Source: Ichthyophis bannanicus
Lineage: Eukaryota; Chordata; Amphibia; Gymnophiona; Ichthyophiidae
Length of the DNA: 64,000 bases
Direction of reading: 5' to 3'
Assembly: GCA_033557465.1 (NCBI GenBank)
Contig: CM066033.1
Span: forward strand, 1,244,603,523-1,244,667,522
Shown here: positions 41,557 to 53,470 of the stretch, in pieces
How positions within the stretch are numbered: the first letter of the stretch is position 1
How the letters are laid out: every line of letters starts with the position of its first letter
Position numbers and translations under genes: made by a program
The notes under the pieces: model-generated
What the model was told of the DNA's origin: nothing
Databases searched by the model: none
Seen by the model: the letters and a program-made list of their open reading frames with translations, nothing else

Positions 41557-44179
41557 TCAATCCATCAGATGCTTGTGACTCTTAGGATTAGAATCTGCAG
41601 TTGCTTCTTCTCAATAGAGGCAATCCACTGCTGTCATTCTAAATCCTAAACATGGATCTCTTCCTGAAAGACATCCATTCTTTCTATCTTCTATGAGCTG
41701 TCAGGATGTTCATGCTTCTAGGTCACAGGGTTCTCCTCTTTTTCCTGCTAGGGAAAGAGGTCTATCCACTATCAAACGATAGTTTCCTGTGCCAGCATGT
41801 ATTTTTTCCTTTCTATAAACTTACTACTTTGTAAGTTTTCTTCAGCTCCATTCTCTTTACCCTCTTACCAGGTTTTCCTCTGTAAGAGCGGTATTGCTTC
41901 ACTGGAGGGCTTTTTCTTCAGCCTCTCTAGTTTCGTACTTTTCCAGTGCGGAGTTCTCTTCTCTGAGCTGACTCCTCTTTTTCAATCTTGCTTTGAAGCA
42001 GTTCATCAGGCACGTCCAGAGTTTTCTACTCTTGTTTTGTCTGTTCTTTCTGTTTTTAAACAGAACCATTCTTCTGCTGTCTGGCAAGCAGCTGCCAATG
42101 CAGGAGCCTTAATGTTTGGACCACTGGTTCTTGTTCACCAGCAACCAGATTTGTCCTCCACTAACATTCTGTCTGGTCTTAGTAGTGGCTCCAAGTCAGT
42201 GCTGTCATCTGTCTTGGAAATGTTTTCACTACAAGCTTGTTGGGTTGTCTTCTCTTTCTGCCATCTCCATTCCCCTGGGTTTGGCAGCATAGTTGACATA
42301 GGTACTGGCTCTCCTGCAGCCAGTTCTATCTCCTCATTCTCCTGCATCATGCTCTCTGCAATTCTACAGAGAAGCTCTCCACTATGGGCCCTTGCTAGAG
42401 AGCATGGGGCTTTTTCTCCAACAGCTTTACTAGATGGTTGAAAAAGACTTTTTCAGTCATGTCTCCCATGACTAGAAAAGTTCTCCTTTTTAATATAAAG
42501 GACATAGGCCTCCTCTTACGTGAAAGCTTAAGGAGTTGCTAATTCCCTGCTTTGGTCCATAGTATTTCAAATAGGGAATATATTTTCTCCTTCCTGCTCG
42601 TCCTCATGGTAAGAACGCATGATACCTTTTTGCCCTTAAGCAGGTCAGCATGGTATCTCATTCCTATGCGTCTTCTGTTCACTTACCATGCTAGAGTTCT
42701 AGAATACTCGGGACTTGCTGGCTGCAGACTGATATCATCCTCTGCTTTTCACGTAACTATCCTGGTTATTCTACTAACTAGCATACCTGTAGCCATAACC
42801 AGTGGGAATTAATTCTCTATATATCTTCTCAAGTAAGTTCCACCTTCTTGTTATTAGATGAATCTTTCCTCTCCACATTTTCCTATGTGAATACCTTTTT
42901 GTAGGCATATCTCTGTCTGCTTCTTTGCAGACTTCCATATAGAGGCCTATATATTCATACCTATAGCACACATCTTACAGATGTCTGTCATTTGTGTGTA
43001 TTTTATGCCCTTCATATCTCACTATAGATATATTCTCATATATCTATATGTTATATATATATATATATATATATATCTATCTATATCTATATATATGTAT
43101 ATATGTATATATATATATGTATATATGTATATATATATATGTATATATGTATATATATATATGTATATATGTATATATGTATATATGTATATATGTATAT
43201 ATGTATATATGTATATATGTATATATGTATATATGTATATATGTATATATGTATATATGTATATATGTATATGTATATATGTATATATGTATATATGTAT
43301 ATATGTATGTATGTATGTATGTATGTGTCGAGATATTTTACTATCGGTAGATATGTATTCTGCTTTATCTACCTGACTGTCGAGGCTCATATAGCTATAT
43401 GATTCTGACAGGTGGGCTTTACCCATACATATGCTATCCAGCATGCTTAGGGGCCTTACACTCACAACCACTTGGGCGGTAGTTAACACCTACCATAACC
43501 TTAAGGTTACGTACCTCTGAAGCTCTCCATGTTCCAATATCTCTCCCAGCTGACTCAGTTAGGAGAGACATTGCGGATCTTCAGCTAATCACAGGCTCTA
43601 ACGCCTCCAGCGTTTGTCCTTTCTTTTGGGATACAAGGAGTTCCCACACCCTTTCTCCCCACAAGGACTGGCCTGTTTGTCCAAATCGGTTAGCCTTTCT
43701 CTTTTTGTTCCTAAGAGTGAGCCACTCTGCTGCCAAAAAGAGTTAGGCTTTTATCATAAAGCCTTCCGCTGAAGGCCCACCGTTTTTGTACTACCCCAGT
43801 TTTTCCTACTGGGGTTACCTGTTACCTTTCAGGATTCTGACCTCCATTGCTTTTCTTACAGGTTTTCTACCTCAACTTACAGTGAGGTCCTTCTCGAGGT
43901 TCCTCTACTGGGTTCCCCAGTAGATCCCATGAAACTCCATACTTCTCTGAAGTCCTGTTAGGGGAGGTCCATATTGCAATATTTTTTCTTGCAATATCAT
44001 TGATGACAATTATCATCCACACATGGACTCCTTATCTGCAATCCTATGCTGGGTTAACTATTCCACAGCACCTTTCTCTCTTCAACTCCTACCCTCCATC
44101 CTCAGGATGCCTGGTGTTGTGGGGGATAGCATGTTCCAACCTATGACATGCTGGGACTCCAGGCATCTCAGCTTGGGAG
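41557..44179 (+). other. D5 non-coding tail of the gag-only family
   Basis: Occupies the place of RT, RNase H and YR. A 214-codon frame at 41797-42441 is not preserved in D6 or D7 and is judged chance. Shared blocks with D1: TCTTACGTGAAAGCTTAAGG, TGGTATCTCATTCCTATGCG, and the microsatellite; then GTCCTTTCTTTTGGGATACA and AGGGGAGGTCCATATTGCAA. Of unknown role; it may hold packaging or priming signals. Confidence 0.75.
43035..43325. repeat. TATATG microsatellite in D5 tail
   Basis: Nearly pure TATATATG/TATG repeats of about 290 bases; long open frames on both strands here are low-complexity YIC/TYIHI repeats, not genes. Confidence 0.95.
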
Positions 44180-44279
44180 TCCCCATATGTGAAGACTCAT
44201 TCCTGCTTGTTCCTGGAGATAGTACAGTTACTTACCTGTAACAGGTGATCTCTGGGAACAGCAGGAATAAGTCTTCACA
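44180..44279 (+). repeat. D5 ICR
   Basis: TCCCCATATGTGAAGACTCA to GGAGATA, then GTACAGTTACTTACCTG to AAGTCTTCAC. Confidence 0.85.
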
Positions 44280-44360
44280 ACCCACCCATCTCCCCAGGAG
44301 TTGTATCTCTATCTTAACTTTCCTCTCTCTCTCTCTCTCTCTCTCAGCTTTAAAACTTAA

Positions 44361-44545
44361 CTGAGGAGAGGCAGTTGGGAAAGGCAGGAAGGCAGCACGC
44401 ATTCATGGTGGGATGCTTCCAAAAGCTCTTTGATTGGATGCTGGGAAGCGTTCCCGTGCAGACTTCGTCGGTACCGACGTACCCATATGTGAAGACTTAT
44501 TCCTGCTGTTCCCAGAGATCACCTGTTACAGGTAAGTAACTGTGC
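44361..44545 (+). repeat. D5 right inverted terminal repeat
   Basis: Complement of 37406-37567; ends ACCTGTTACAGGTAAGTAAC TGTGC. L1 resumes with TTTTTTGCCC. Confidence 0.85.
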
Positions 44546-46495
44546 TTTTTTGCCCTCCTTTGCTTTCTTGATATGGGTTCCTATCGCTATTAAATTTCCC
44601 CGTACTACTGCCTTAAGGCATTTCCATAAGATTTCTATTTTACAGCCATCCACATCATTTATCTCTAGATATGTTATCATGCTTTGCAATTGATGGACAA
44701 TCTCAGCATTATTCAATAGGGACTCATCAAGCATCCATCCCCTTCTCCTTCCCTTTTCTTTTCCTGCCCAGAAGTCTATCCACATTGGAGCATGATCAGA
44801 CCATGTCCTTTCACCAATTTAATTAGATTTTACTTTCTGTATCATGGTCCTGTCATCCAAATCATATCCAGTCTAGAGAATAATCTTATGTACAGGGGAT
44901 TAGAAAGTGTAATCTCTGGTATTCCCTTTTAATTCTCGCCACGTGTCCACCACCCCCACATTTTTCCCCATTATTTTCAATCTCTTCCTGCTATTTGCAC
45001 TACCTAGGATGTCACCCTTAGAGGTGTCTAAGGATGGGTTGACTGCCAAATTGAAGTCCCCCTCCTACAATCAAATGCCCTCTGCAAATTGAGAGACTAG
45101 GGGAGTCAATGCTTCATAGAAGGCTCCTTGTGCAGTGTTGTGCCCGTATATATTTACCAAAGTATAAATTTGCTCCTGATACATTATTTTTAAAAGAAGG
45201 TACCGACCCCCTCTATCATTCTGTGCAGCAATCACCTTGTGGGGAAGTTGTATAGATACTAGGATTCCCACGCCCCCTTTCTTTTGCTCTATCCGGTTGG
45301 ATGCAAACCATTGGGCCTGATATTTCCTATGTGCTACCCTCCATCGCTTTTTCTCAAATGAGTTTCTTGGATGAATATAATATCACCTTTAAATCAATTT
45401 ATTTCTTTATACATTCTTTGCTGCTTTATAGGGGCGTTTAACCCTCATACATTCATGGTCACCACAAGTATTTTAGCCATTTTACACCCTTAGCATCACC
45501 TGCGTGCACCTTTGCTGCTGGGCAGAGATCCATTACCTTCCCTTTCCCTTTATCTCTCCCTACCCCCCTCTTCTCTTCCATCCTCTCCTCTCCGTAGACA
45601 TGAGTCATCAACCGGCATCCAAAAAAAGAAAAACTTTCACATAAAGCTCTATCCCCCTCTCGCCTTATTTCTTACTTTCCTCATCATTCATTTTTTTTGT
45701 TTTTTTTTTATACATTGCACTCCTATATCTCTATAATACCCTTTGTATACAAATAGGTTCCCTGCCCTATTGCCATCCAAACCTCTTCTTTTTTTTTTTT
45801 TTTTTTTGTTCCCCAATGTCTCTTTCATTCTCTGTCTTTTTACTGTGGCATATTCTTCTTCCTCTGACGGCGTAACTGACAATTGCCCTGAGTGCTCAGT
45901 GCCAGCCACCTTCACCTCTTTGTAGTCTCAATGGTTTTGTAGTTGGAGCTTGGCTAGCATCTGGTACATCAGCCCAGCCCGCCTCCTTCATTGCTCTAGT
46001 GACATCCTCTGTGGATTTTGCAATGCTAAACTGTAGGCCGAAGGAAAACAACCATTTAGATTTTATCTGTCCATCTCTCAGCTGCTTGGTGATCAGCGAG
46101 AACTCCCGTCTCTTCCTCATTGTTATAGAAGACAGGTCAGCATAGATCTCTATGGAATGATTCTTCCATTAAGCTTGTTTACTTTCCTAGCAGCTGCCAT
46201 CACTGCTGCTTTTGTCGAGTATTAATGGAAGCAAGCTACAATGTCTCTTATGCATCCGTCCCTCTTTGGGCCCAGCGCTCTATGTGCATGATCTAATTTG
46301 AGACAGTAACTGGTAGCTTCCAACCCTGCTTCTTGCAGAATACCTGCACAGAGCTGTTCAATCAAGGCTTTACAATCCAAATATTCTTCACTTTCAGGGA
46401 CACCTTGTTTTCACATATTGGATCGCCATGCTCTGTTTTCTAAATCCTCCAGTTTGGACCATAAGTCCTCCTGTACACCCTCCATGCTATCCATT
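44546..46495 (-). pseudogene. Tx1/L1-like LINE: ORF1 C-terminal half and ORF2 endonuclease
   Basis: On the minus strand, 46495 to about 45500 is ORF1: DLENRAWRSNM-like, then LDHAHRALGPKRDGCIRDIV and a region near 46000 (EAGWADVPDASQAPTTKP). ORF2 starts near 45480 with MAKILVVTMNV, then GLNAPIKQQRMYKEIN. Endonuclease peptides follow: MGILVSIQLPHKVIAAQNDR, GGRYLLLKIMYQEQIYTLVN with IYGHN, and DHAPMWIDFWAGKEK near 44780. Many stops. Confidence 0.78.
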
Positions 46496-46655
46496 TATCT
46501 CCAGGAACAAGCAGGAATGAGTCTTCACATATGGGTACGTCGGTACCGACGGAGCCTGCACGGGAATGCTCCCCAGCATCCAATCAGAAAGCTTTTGGGA
46601 GCATCCCTCATGCCTGCGCGCTGACTTCCCGCCTTTCCCACTGTCTCTCCTCAGT
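46496..46655 (+). repeat. D6 left inverted terminal repeat
   Basis: TATCTCCAGGAACAAGCAGG onward, complement of 56665-56815. Confidence 0.85.
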
Positions 46656-46870
46656 TTTCGTTTTTCGGCGGAGCAGAAAGGACGTCTTCCTGTCACCGCA
46701 GAAACTTTTCTCTTTAAAATTCTTATTTCTTTGTTTTCTTGTGGTCGCGGCTGTTCTTCCCGCTGATACCGGTACCGCCGGTGCTTTATTTTTTTCTTTT
46801 CTAAAATTAGAAACATTTTTTCTCCTCAGTTTTTTGTCTTAACTTTTTGGGCCTACCAGGCCTCTCCAAC

Positions 46871-48158
46871 ATGGAGCCTTCTTCCCCTAAGAAGTGCCTT
46901 CATTGTGGAAACATAGTTTTCTTTTTAGACTCCAAGGCTTGGTGTCTAACCTGTTTGGGTCCTGACCCTTTTTCCCCTGAACCATCAGGCTGTACTATTG
47001 GGAGAAGACCTTCCCTTTTTCGAGTTTCCCTCGATGTCGTTTTTCCTCCTGAGGTGAGGACACCGGTTTTTTCTTCTCTCCAGGATCAGGTAACCCACAA
47101 ACAGTCTGTTAAGACTAGCCAATTCTTGAAGGGTAAGTCTCATGCTCAGCATGATGACGGCTCCGGCCTTGCCCTCAAGATCCCATTGGCAATAAAACCC
47201 CGGCGGGAGTCTTCGGGCTCCAAAGCATTCACAGGGTTTCAGGTTGTTCCTGGGGCTCACCCCTCACAGAACATACCTGAGCCGTGCCAGGGGGTGGTAT
47301 CCGCTTCGAGCGGTACCGATAACCTGGCACCGGCACCGGTGTCGAGTGCTGCACTCTTCACCAGGGATCGTCATCTGCTATCCTCGGTACCTTCGGGACC
47401 AATCGATACCACCCAGATTGACTTTCCTCTATCTTCACCATGTTCGGGGTTGGTATCGGCTTCGAGCGGTACTGATACCTCGGCATCGGTGTCGAGTATT
47501 CCTCTCTTCACCAGGAATTGTCATCAGACATCCTCTGTACCTTCGGTACCAATCGATAACACTCTGATTGACTTTCCTGTATTGTCATCACCGATACCAC
47601 CACCGATGTTGGTACCTTCTAGGCATGCATCGATAGACCTGCTCCCCTCGATGCCCAGTCTGGAATCGCTATCCAGTCTAGATGACTTGGTACCGACGCG
47701 TTTGGGAACCGACCCATATCGTTCCCGATTATGCAGTACCGAGGATATTTACCAAGCCTCTCTGGTTACCTCGGTACCGCTTCAGCAGCCTCCGATACCT
47801 GCTTCGATGGCATTACCGTGTCCGATACTGCTATCGGTATCGATGTCGATTCCTGCAGTTCTATCGGTGCCATCGATCCTTTCTATGCTTAGCTTGGAAT
47901 CGATACCGGGAACCGATGATGCAGTACTAACTGCCTCGAATCAGAACTGTCAGTATCGTTCTCCATCTAGCAGGATTCTTTTTCTGCACCAGTCCAGTAT
48001 GTCTTCTGGTGCTCAAGCTGCTTCTTCAACCTAAGCCTACCCAGGAATAGTTCCTATTGGAGATCCTTCTTTTCAGAAATTTCTCCTTGACATGGCAACC
48101 TTTCTTGCCATTCCTATTCCTGGCTCTACTCTTAACCAAGATCCTGCAGTAAAGGAAA
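46871..48158 (+). pseudogene. D6 gag, first part
   Basis: MEPSSPKKCLHCGNIVFFLD and WCLTCLGPDPFSPE give the CX2C...CX2C head. The start at 46871 is chosen by match to D5; an upstream in-frame Met at 46847 lies in the leader. A Ser-rich stretch follows with two units of VSASSGTD...SSVPS...PID and one MPSLESLSSLDDLVPTRLGT block. An in-frame TAA at 48032 ends the frame (AASST), after which the sequence still reads GIVPIGDPSFQKFLLDMATF up to the D7 insertion. Confidence 0.88.
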
Positions 48159-48341
48159 GCACAGTTACTTACCTGTAACAGGTGATCTCAGGGAACAGCA
48201 GGAATTAGTCTTCACATGTGGGTACGTCGGCGCCGACGGAGCCCGCCCGGGAATGCTTCCCAGCATCCAATCAGAAAGCCTTTGGGAGCATCCCTCGCGC
48301 CTGCGCGGTGACTTCCCGCCTTTCCCACTGCCTCTCCCCAG
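48159..48341 (-). repeat. D7 right inverted terminal repeat
   Basis: On the plus strand begins GCACAGTTACTTACCTGTAA; complement of 53321-53470 over most of its length. Confidence 0.88.
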
Positions 48342-48420
48342 TTGAGTTTCATAGCTGAGACAGAAGGAGAGGAAGAGGAAGGAAATAGATAGATACAACC
48401 CCTAGGGGAGGTGGGAGGGT

Positions 48421-48520
48421 TGTGAAGACTAATTCCTGCTGTTCCCTGAGATCACCTGTTACAGGTAAGTAACTGTGCTATCTCCAGGAACAAGCAGGAA
48501 TGAGTTTTCACATGTGGGGA
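48421..48520 (-). repeat. D7 ICR
   Basis: On the plus strand TGTGAAGACTAATTCCTGCT to GTAAGTAACTGTGC, joined to TATCTCCAGGAACAAGCAGG to CACATGTGGG. Read this way it has the sequence expected of a right-end/left-end circle junction. Confidence 0.88.
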
Positions 48521-49341
48521 CTCCCTAGCTGAGGGTGCCAGGGGAGATCCCATAAAATGCGGATCCTGGACAGGACGGCATTTTCCCAACCTGGATCCCC
48601 GGCATCCCCTGAGGGATGGGGGGTAGGAGTTGAGAAGAGAAAGGTTGCAGAGGAACAGCAAAAACTAAAGACTACAGGGGAGATGAGTCTTTAGAATGCA
48701 TGTCAAGTATCTATCATTAAGTATTTAATGAACCAGTACCATATAGAGCTTACCTACTGGATTGTAGGAAGTAGAACTGTGATGGAAGATACTGTAGACG
48801 CAGTAGCGGAACCTTCAAGGGAACTTCACCGCAGTGAGGAAGAAGTTCCAAATCTGGAATGGGCAGGTGACCCAGGTGTCAACTGGTGCAGGAGAAGAAC
48901 GGCAGGTCTTCAGTGGAAAGCTTCATGTGAAGAAGCTGAGAACTCTTTTAGGTACAGAGTTATTAATATTGAGGACTAAAAGAAGAAGACTGACCGATCT
49001 GGAATTAGCCCAGTCCGGAAGGGAAGAAAGGGTATGGAAAAAAACCCTTTTCCCAGGGAGAACAGAAGTGTACTCCGGAATACTGAAGATGTACACTGTC
49101 TTTCCTAGCTGGTAAGACATTGAAGTTTGATACTTCATAGATAAGGAGGTGTATAACCAAAAAAGAAGCTGTTGACGTCACAGCAGTAATGGTGAGTATA
49201 ACCGGTCCCAGTTACCGAGCTGTATGATAATAGGCAAGCGGACTGTCTGGACCCCTTAAAGTAGAAAATCTTCAGTACCGACAGTTAGGGAGATAGTAGG
49301 CAATACACAGGGTGCTATGAACATCTCCCAATATGCGCATA

Positions 49342-49394
<53 letters not shown>

Positions 49395-50700
49395 CGCATA
49401 CCTATATATATATCTACATACATATCTATACGGATGTGAATATATATGTCTAGACAAGTGTGACATATATATCTATATATAGATATAGATGGGCATGGCT
49501 TATGCCCACCCAGGGTACAAAAACATGTATGCATAGGACACAGACATACATGAAAATAATACTGAGAATCCATGCCTGCAACTGGGCCACAGAAGAAACA
49601 CCCACGTGGGGAATGTGATGTGAAAAGATTCATCTAATAGAGAATCTATTTCTGTGGTGCAGGAACGCAGATCAGCGGAATTAGCAGTATAGTTGCGTGA
49701 AGAACAGAGGACAATATCAGTCTGGTAAGAGCACGTCAGGAGTGCTTTAGGCTTCTGATGTGACCCAAGGACGAGAAAAAACGCATAGACCAAGATACCA
49801 GGAAGACCCAGCCAAGGGACTCAGGGGTATCAGGTACAGTAAAAGAGTATGCGTTGTCCAAGTGGAGCAGGAAACAACGCCAAGCTGTATAGAAAAAGGG
49901 GGTAGATTCCTGCCAGATTGGGAGCTCCTGGGACATTCACGCAGAAAAACCCTTGTCTTCTGTATCACAAAGGGGGACAAGAGGGTATAATTATCTAGAT
50001 AGCCATGGAATGATATATAAGCTTCTTCTATTATAAAGAAGACCCTCAGAGAGAAAGTCCAATGCTCTATGGCAAGGGCCCATAGTGGGAAGCTTCTCTG
50101 ACGATTGCAGAGAGCATTGTGCAGGAAAGAAAAACTGACAGAAGTCAGGCATGTGGCCACATCCTAGATGAGGATATGGCTAGGAGAAAGACAACCTGCA
50201 GTGAGCTTGCAGAAGCATGAAAGTACGCACTGGACTCCTGCACGCACAATAACTGAACAAAATAGCAGAGGGGATTCTCCTGTATGACAATAGGGAGAAG
50301 ACAGACCAAGGGAGCGGAGATATTCCGGCCCTGTCTGAGGAGTTGTCCAGAACATGCGTTGAAGGACAACAGGAAGTCTACACTGGAAAGAGGGATGTTT
50401 CAGTATGGTACCAACTCAAGCAGGGGAAACCCCAGAAGAGAGGGGGTTGGGGTTGGCGTACCATATGGTAAGTCAGCTGAAGGAAAATATGTCCATGTGG
50501 GGACAGAATCTATCATGGGATAGTGGTGATCTCCCTTTATAGTAATAGGAAGGGAGAATACTGTAACCCATGGACAAAAGCATCCCAACGACATGGCATA
50601 CTGAAAGAAGACCCAGTGTAGAGTTGGAAGAATAAACTTCTGGTAAGAAGAAGTTAATTGCAGACTGCAGCATACAGGAGCCTATGGCTGCTGGCTATGA
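48521..50700 (-). other. D7 non-coding tail of the gag-only family
   Basis: Reverse complement of the D6 tail over most of its length; e.g. GAGAATCCCCTCTGCTGTTT (D6, 54703) has its complement at 50263-50282. A TA-run at 49345-49393 holds the microsatellite position. No frame is kept between copies. Confidence 0.78.
49345..49393. repeat. TA dinucleotide run in D7 tail
   Basis: About 48 bases of pure TATATA at the position where D6 has TATC repeats and D5 has TATATG repeats. Confidence 0.95.
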
Positions 50701-53103
50701 TTAGCCTGGTGAGAGTCTGGAAACTTCAGACCAGGAGGGAGATGTCCCTTGCTTGGGTACATCTGGAGGATGGGCAGAAGGAGGATGAAACCTTCTTTTC
50801 TTAGGGAAAGAAGGTTTGGTAGGACATTTCCTACATCCTGGGGAAAAAGAAGGCTTAGGATGGTTTCCAGAACTAGGAAAGTCAGTGGAGCACTGAGCAA
50901 CCTGACGTAAAGTCTCGCTATTGAAAAGATTTTCTCCAGTGCACGGAGAATTACCCAGTGTATGTTGTGCCCATCTGCTCAAGTCTGAAGCCTGCAGCCA
51001 GGCTGAACGACGTGCTCCAATGGCAATAGCAGAGGACCTGCTAACAGACTCAAAGGAGTCTAGAGAAGCACGAGAAAGAAACCAAGAGATATTCCTGCTA
51101 TGATTAAGAAGCAAGGAATAGTCAGAGGCCTTAGGTTCTGACAAAAAAGGAGACAAAAGAGATAATTTCTCTGTGACCTCCTGAAGCGTTAGACTCATAT
51201 AAAAGATATATGAAATAATTCTCAAAGCCAACATGGAAGTTTGGAAGGTTTGACGCCCAAAGGCATCAAGTACTTTATATGCACGACCTGGAGGGTAAGA
51301 AGAATGCTTCTTCTTGCTTCTGACCCTCCTCATTGCTGATTCCACCACAATGGAACGATGCGGAGGTTGGTTCTTCTGAAACCCCGGAGAGGGGGGCACC
51401 TGATACAGAGCATGCATGGCTGTAGAAGGCGCAGGGACCTGTAAAGGCGACTGCCAGATCCCCAGAAGAAGGTCCTGCAAAGAAGGATGTAAAGGAAGCA
51501 TTATGGTTGCTTTTTCTGCAGGACCTTGTTGAAAAGTAGGACCAGGAATAGGAATGGCAAGAAGGGCTGCCATGTCAAGGAGAAATTTCTGAAAAGAAGG
51601 ATCTCCCCGAGGAACTATTCCTGGGTAGGCTGAGGTTGAATGAGCAGCCTGAACACCAGAAGACCTACAGGACTGGTGCACAAAAGGAATCCTGCTAGAT
51701 GGAGGATGATACCGACAGTTCCGATTCGAGGCAGTTAGTGCTGCCTCGTTGGTTCCCGGTATCGATTCCAAGCTAGGCATAGAAAGGATCGATGGCACCG
51801 ATGGAACTGCAGGAATCGACATCGACACCGACCCCGGCATCGGGGGCGGCAATGCCCTCGAAGCAGGCAGCAGAGGCTGCCGAAGCGGTACCGAGGCAAC
51901 CAGAGAGCTTTGGTGATTATCCTTGGTACCGCGTAGCCGGAAGGGACAGGGATCGGTTCCGAAACATGTCGGAACCAAGTCATATAGGCTGGATATCGAT
52001 TCCAGACTGGGCATCGAACCGAGCGAGGTTATTGATGCTCGTCTAGAGGGCACCGACGTCGGTGGTGGTGTCGACGATGCCGATCCCTGAAGGTCAATCG
52101 GAATCGCATCGATCGGTGCCAAAGGCACCGAGGACGTCCGAAGACGACGCTCGGTGAAGAGTGGAACACTCGACACCGGCGCCGATGTCGGGGTGTAGGT
52201 ACCGCCCGAAGTCGGTACCCCCTCCGAGCCTGGCGTAGAAAGAGGAAAAGCCATCAGGGGCGTATCGATTGGCCCCGAGGCCCAGGATACCCGACGACGA
52301 GCCCCGGTGGGGGGTGGAACACTCAACACTGATGCCGATGCTGTGGCAGCGGCGCCGCTCGAAGCCGGAACCAACCCCGCGGCTGGCGGGGACAGGGGAA
52401 AGCCAGTCTGGGTCGAATCGATCGAAGGCACCGAGGACCTCCAGTGACGATCCCCAGTGACGAGCGGAGTACTTGACCCCGGCGTCGATGCCGGGGAATC
52501 GGCACCGCCCGAAGCCGGCACCAACCCCGCGCATGGCCGGGGTGCAGGAAAGTCAGTCTGGGTTGAATCGATCGGCCCCGAGGGTACTGAGGACACCGAG
52601 GACACCAGATGACGATCCCTGGTGAAGAGCGGAGCACTCGACGCCCGTGCCGATGCAGGGGGATCGGTACCGCTCGAAGCGGATACCACCTCCGAGCATG
52701 GCTCAGGTATGTTCTGTGAGGAGTGAACCCCAGGAACAACCTGAAACCCCGTGAATGCTTTGGAGCCCGAAGACTCCCACCGGGGTTTTATTGCCAAAGG
52801 GGTCTTAAGGGGAAGGCCGGAGCCGTCGTCATGCTGGGCATGAGATTTACCCCTTAAGAATTGGCTAGTCTTAACAGACTGTTTGTGGGTTACCTGATCC
52901 TGGAGAGAAGAAAAATCGATGTCCTCACCTTAGGAGGAAAAACGGCATCGAGGGATACCCGAAAAAGAGAAGGTCTTCTCCCAATACTAACCCCCGATGG
53001 ACCGGGGGAAAAAGGGTCAGGACCCAAACAGGAGAGACACCAGTCAGTGGAGTCTAAAAAGAAAACTAAGTCTCCACAGTGGAGGCAAGGGAAGAAGGCT
53101 CCA
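50701..53103 (-). pseudogene. D7 gag, long frame of 698 codons with damaged N-terminus
   Basis: The ATG at 53103 is present, but about 10 bases after it are missing compared with D6, shifting the zinc-ribbon head (CLHCG...WCLSCLGPD) into another frame, which runs to about 52890. The main 698-codon frame (52797-50701) is open: four tandem units on the pattern ASSGTD...LFTRDRH...SSVPSGPID...T, then MPSLESISSLYDLVPTCFGT, MPSLESIPGTNEAALTASNR, and the conserved domain (LYQVPPSPGFQKNQPPH, VESAMRRVRSKKKHSSYPPG, CTGENLF). It ends in a Lys/Pro-rich tail. Otherwise well kept. Its repeat count is the highest of the three Gags seen. Confidence 0.87.
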
Positions 53104-53320
53104 TGCTGGAAAGGCCTGGTAGGCCTCAGAAGGGACTTGAGGAGAAAAAATACCTCTAAGTGGATAAGAGAAAAGAACAAGGCACTGGCGGTGCCAGTAT
53201 CGGCGGGAAAACGGCCACGACCACAAGAAAACAAGAAATAAGGATTTAAGAGAAAAAAGTTTCTGCGGTGACAGGAGGGTACGTCCTGCCGGCTCCGCGG
53301 AAAAACGAAAACTGGGGAGA

Positions 53321-53470
53321 GGCAGTGGGAAAGGCGGGAAGTCACCGCGCAGGCGCGAGGGATGCTCCCAAAGGCTTTCTGATTGGATGCTGGGGAGCAT
53401 TCCCGTGCGGGCTCCGTCGGCGCCGACGTACCCACATGTGAAGACTCATTCCTGCTTGTTCCTGGAGATA
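53321..53470 (-). repeat. D7 left inverted terminal repeat
   Basis: On the plus strand ACTGGGGAGAGGCAGTGGG to CTTGTTCCTGGAGATA. It has GTACCCACATG, unlike ICRs, which have GTCCCCATATG; that marks it as a true terminus. Confidence 0.88.

Larger units (their letters stand above)
37406..44545 (+). mobile_element. DIRS element D5, gag-only, with intact gag frame
   Basis: Left repeat (37406-37567), leader, an inserted L2 fragment (37776-39303), gag (39307-41556), a non-coding tail (41557-44179), ICR and right repeat. There is no RT, RNase H or recombinase between gag and ICR. The tail matches D1, D6 and D7. The L2 sits just before the gag start codon and spares it. It lies inside the minus-strand L1, which resumes at 44546. 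Confidence 0.9.
48159..53470 (-). mobile_element. DIRS element D7 (gag-only), inserted backwards in D6 gag
   Basis: On the minus strand: left repeat 53470-53321, gag 53103-50701, tail 50700-48521, ICR 48520-48421, right repeat 48341-48159. About 5.3 kb. It breaks D6 gag between VKES and IMLPLHHS codons with no target duplication seen. The target is a copy of its own family. Confidence 0.92.

Noticed and set aside
41797..42441. A 214-codon plus-strand frame in the D5 tail
   Set aside because: The homologous tails of D6 and D7 do not keep the frame, and the peptide has no recognisable domain. Chance opening in T-rich DNA.
43022..43489. Open frames of 99-155 codons on both strands
   Set aside because: They translate TATATG microsatellite into YIC or TYIHI repeats; no gene.
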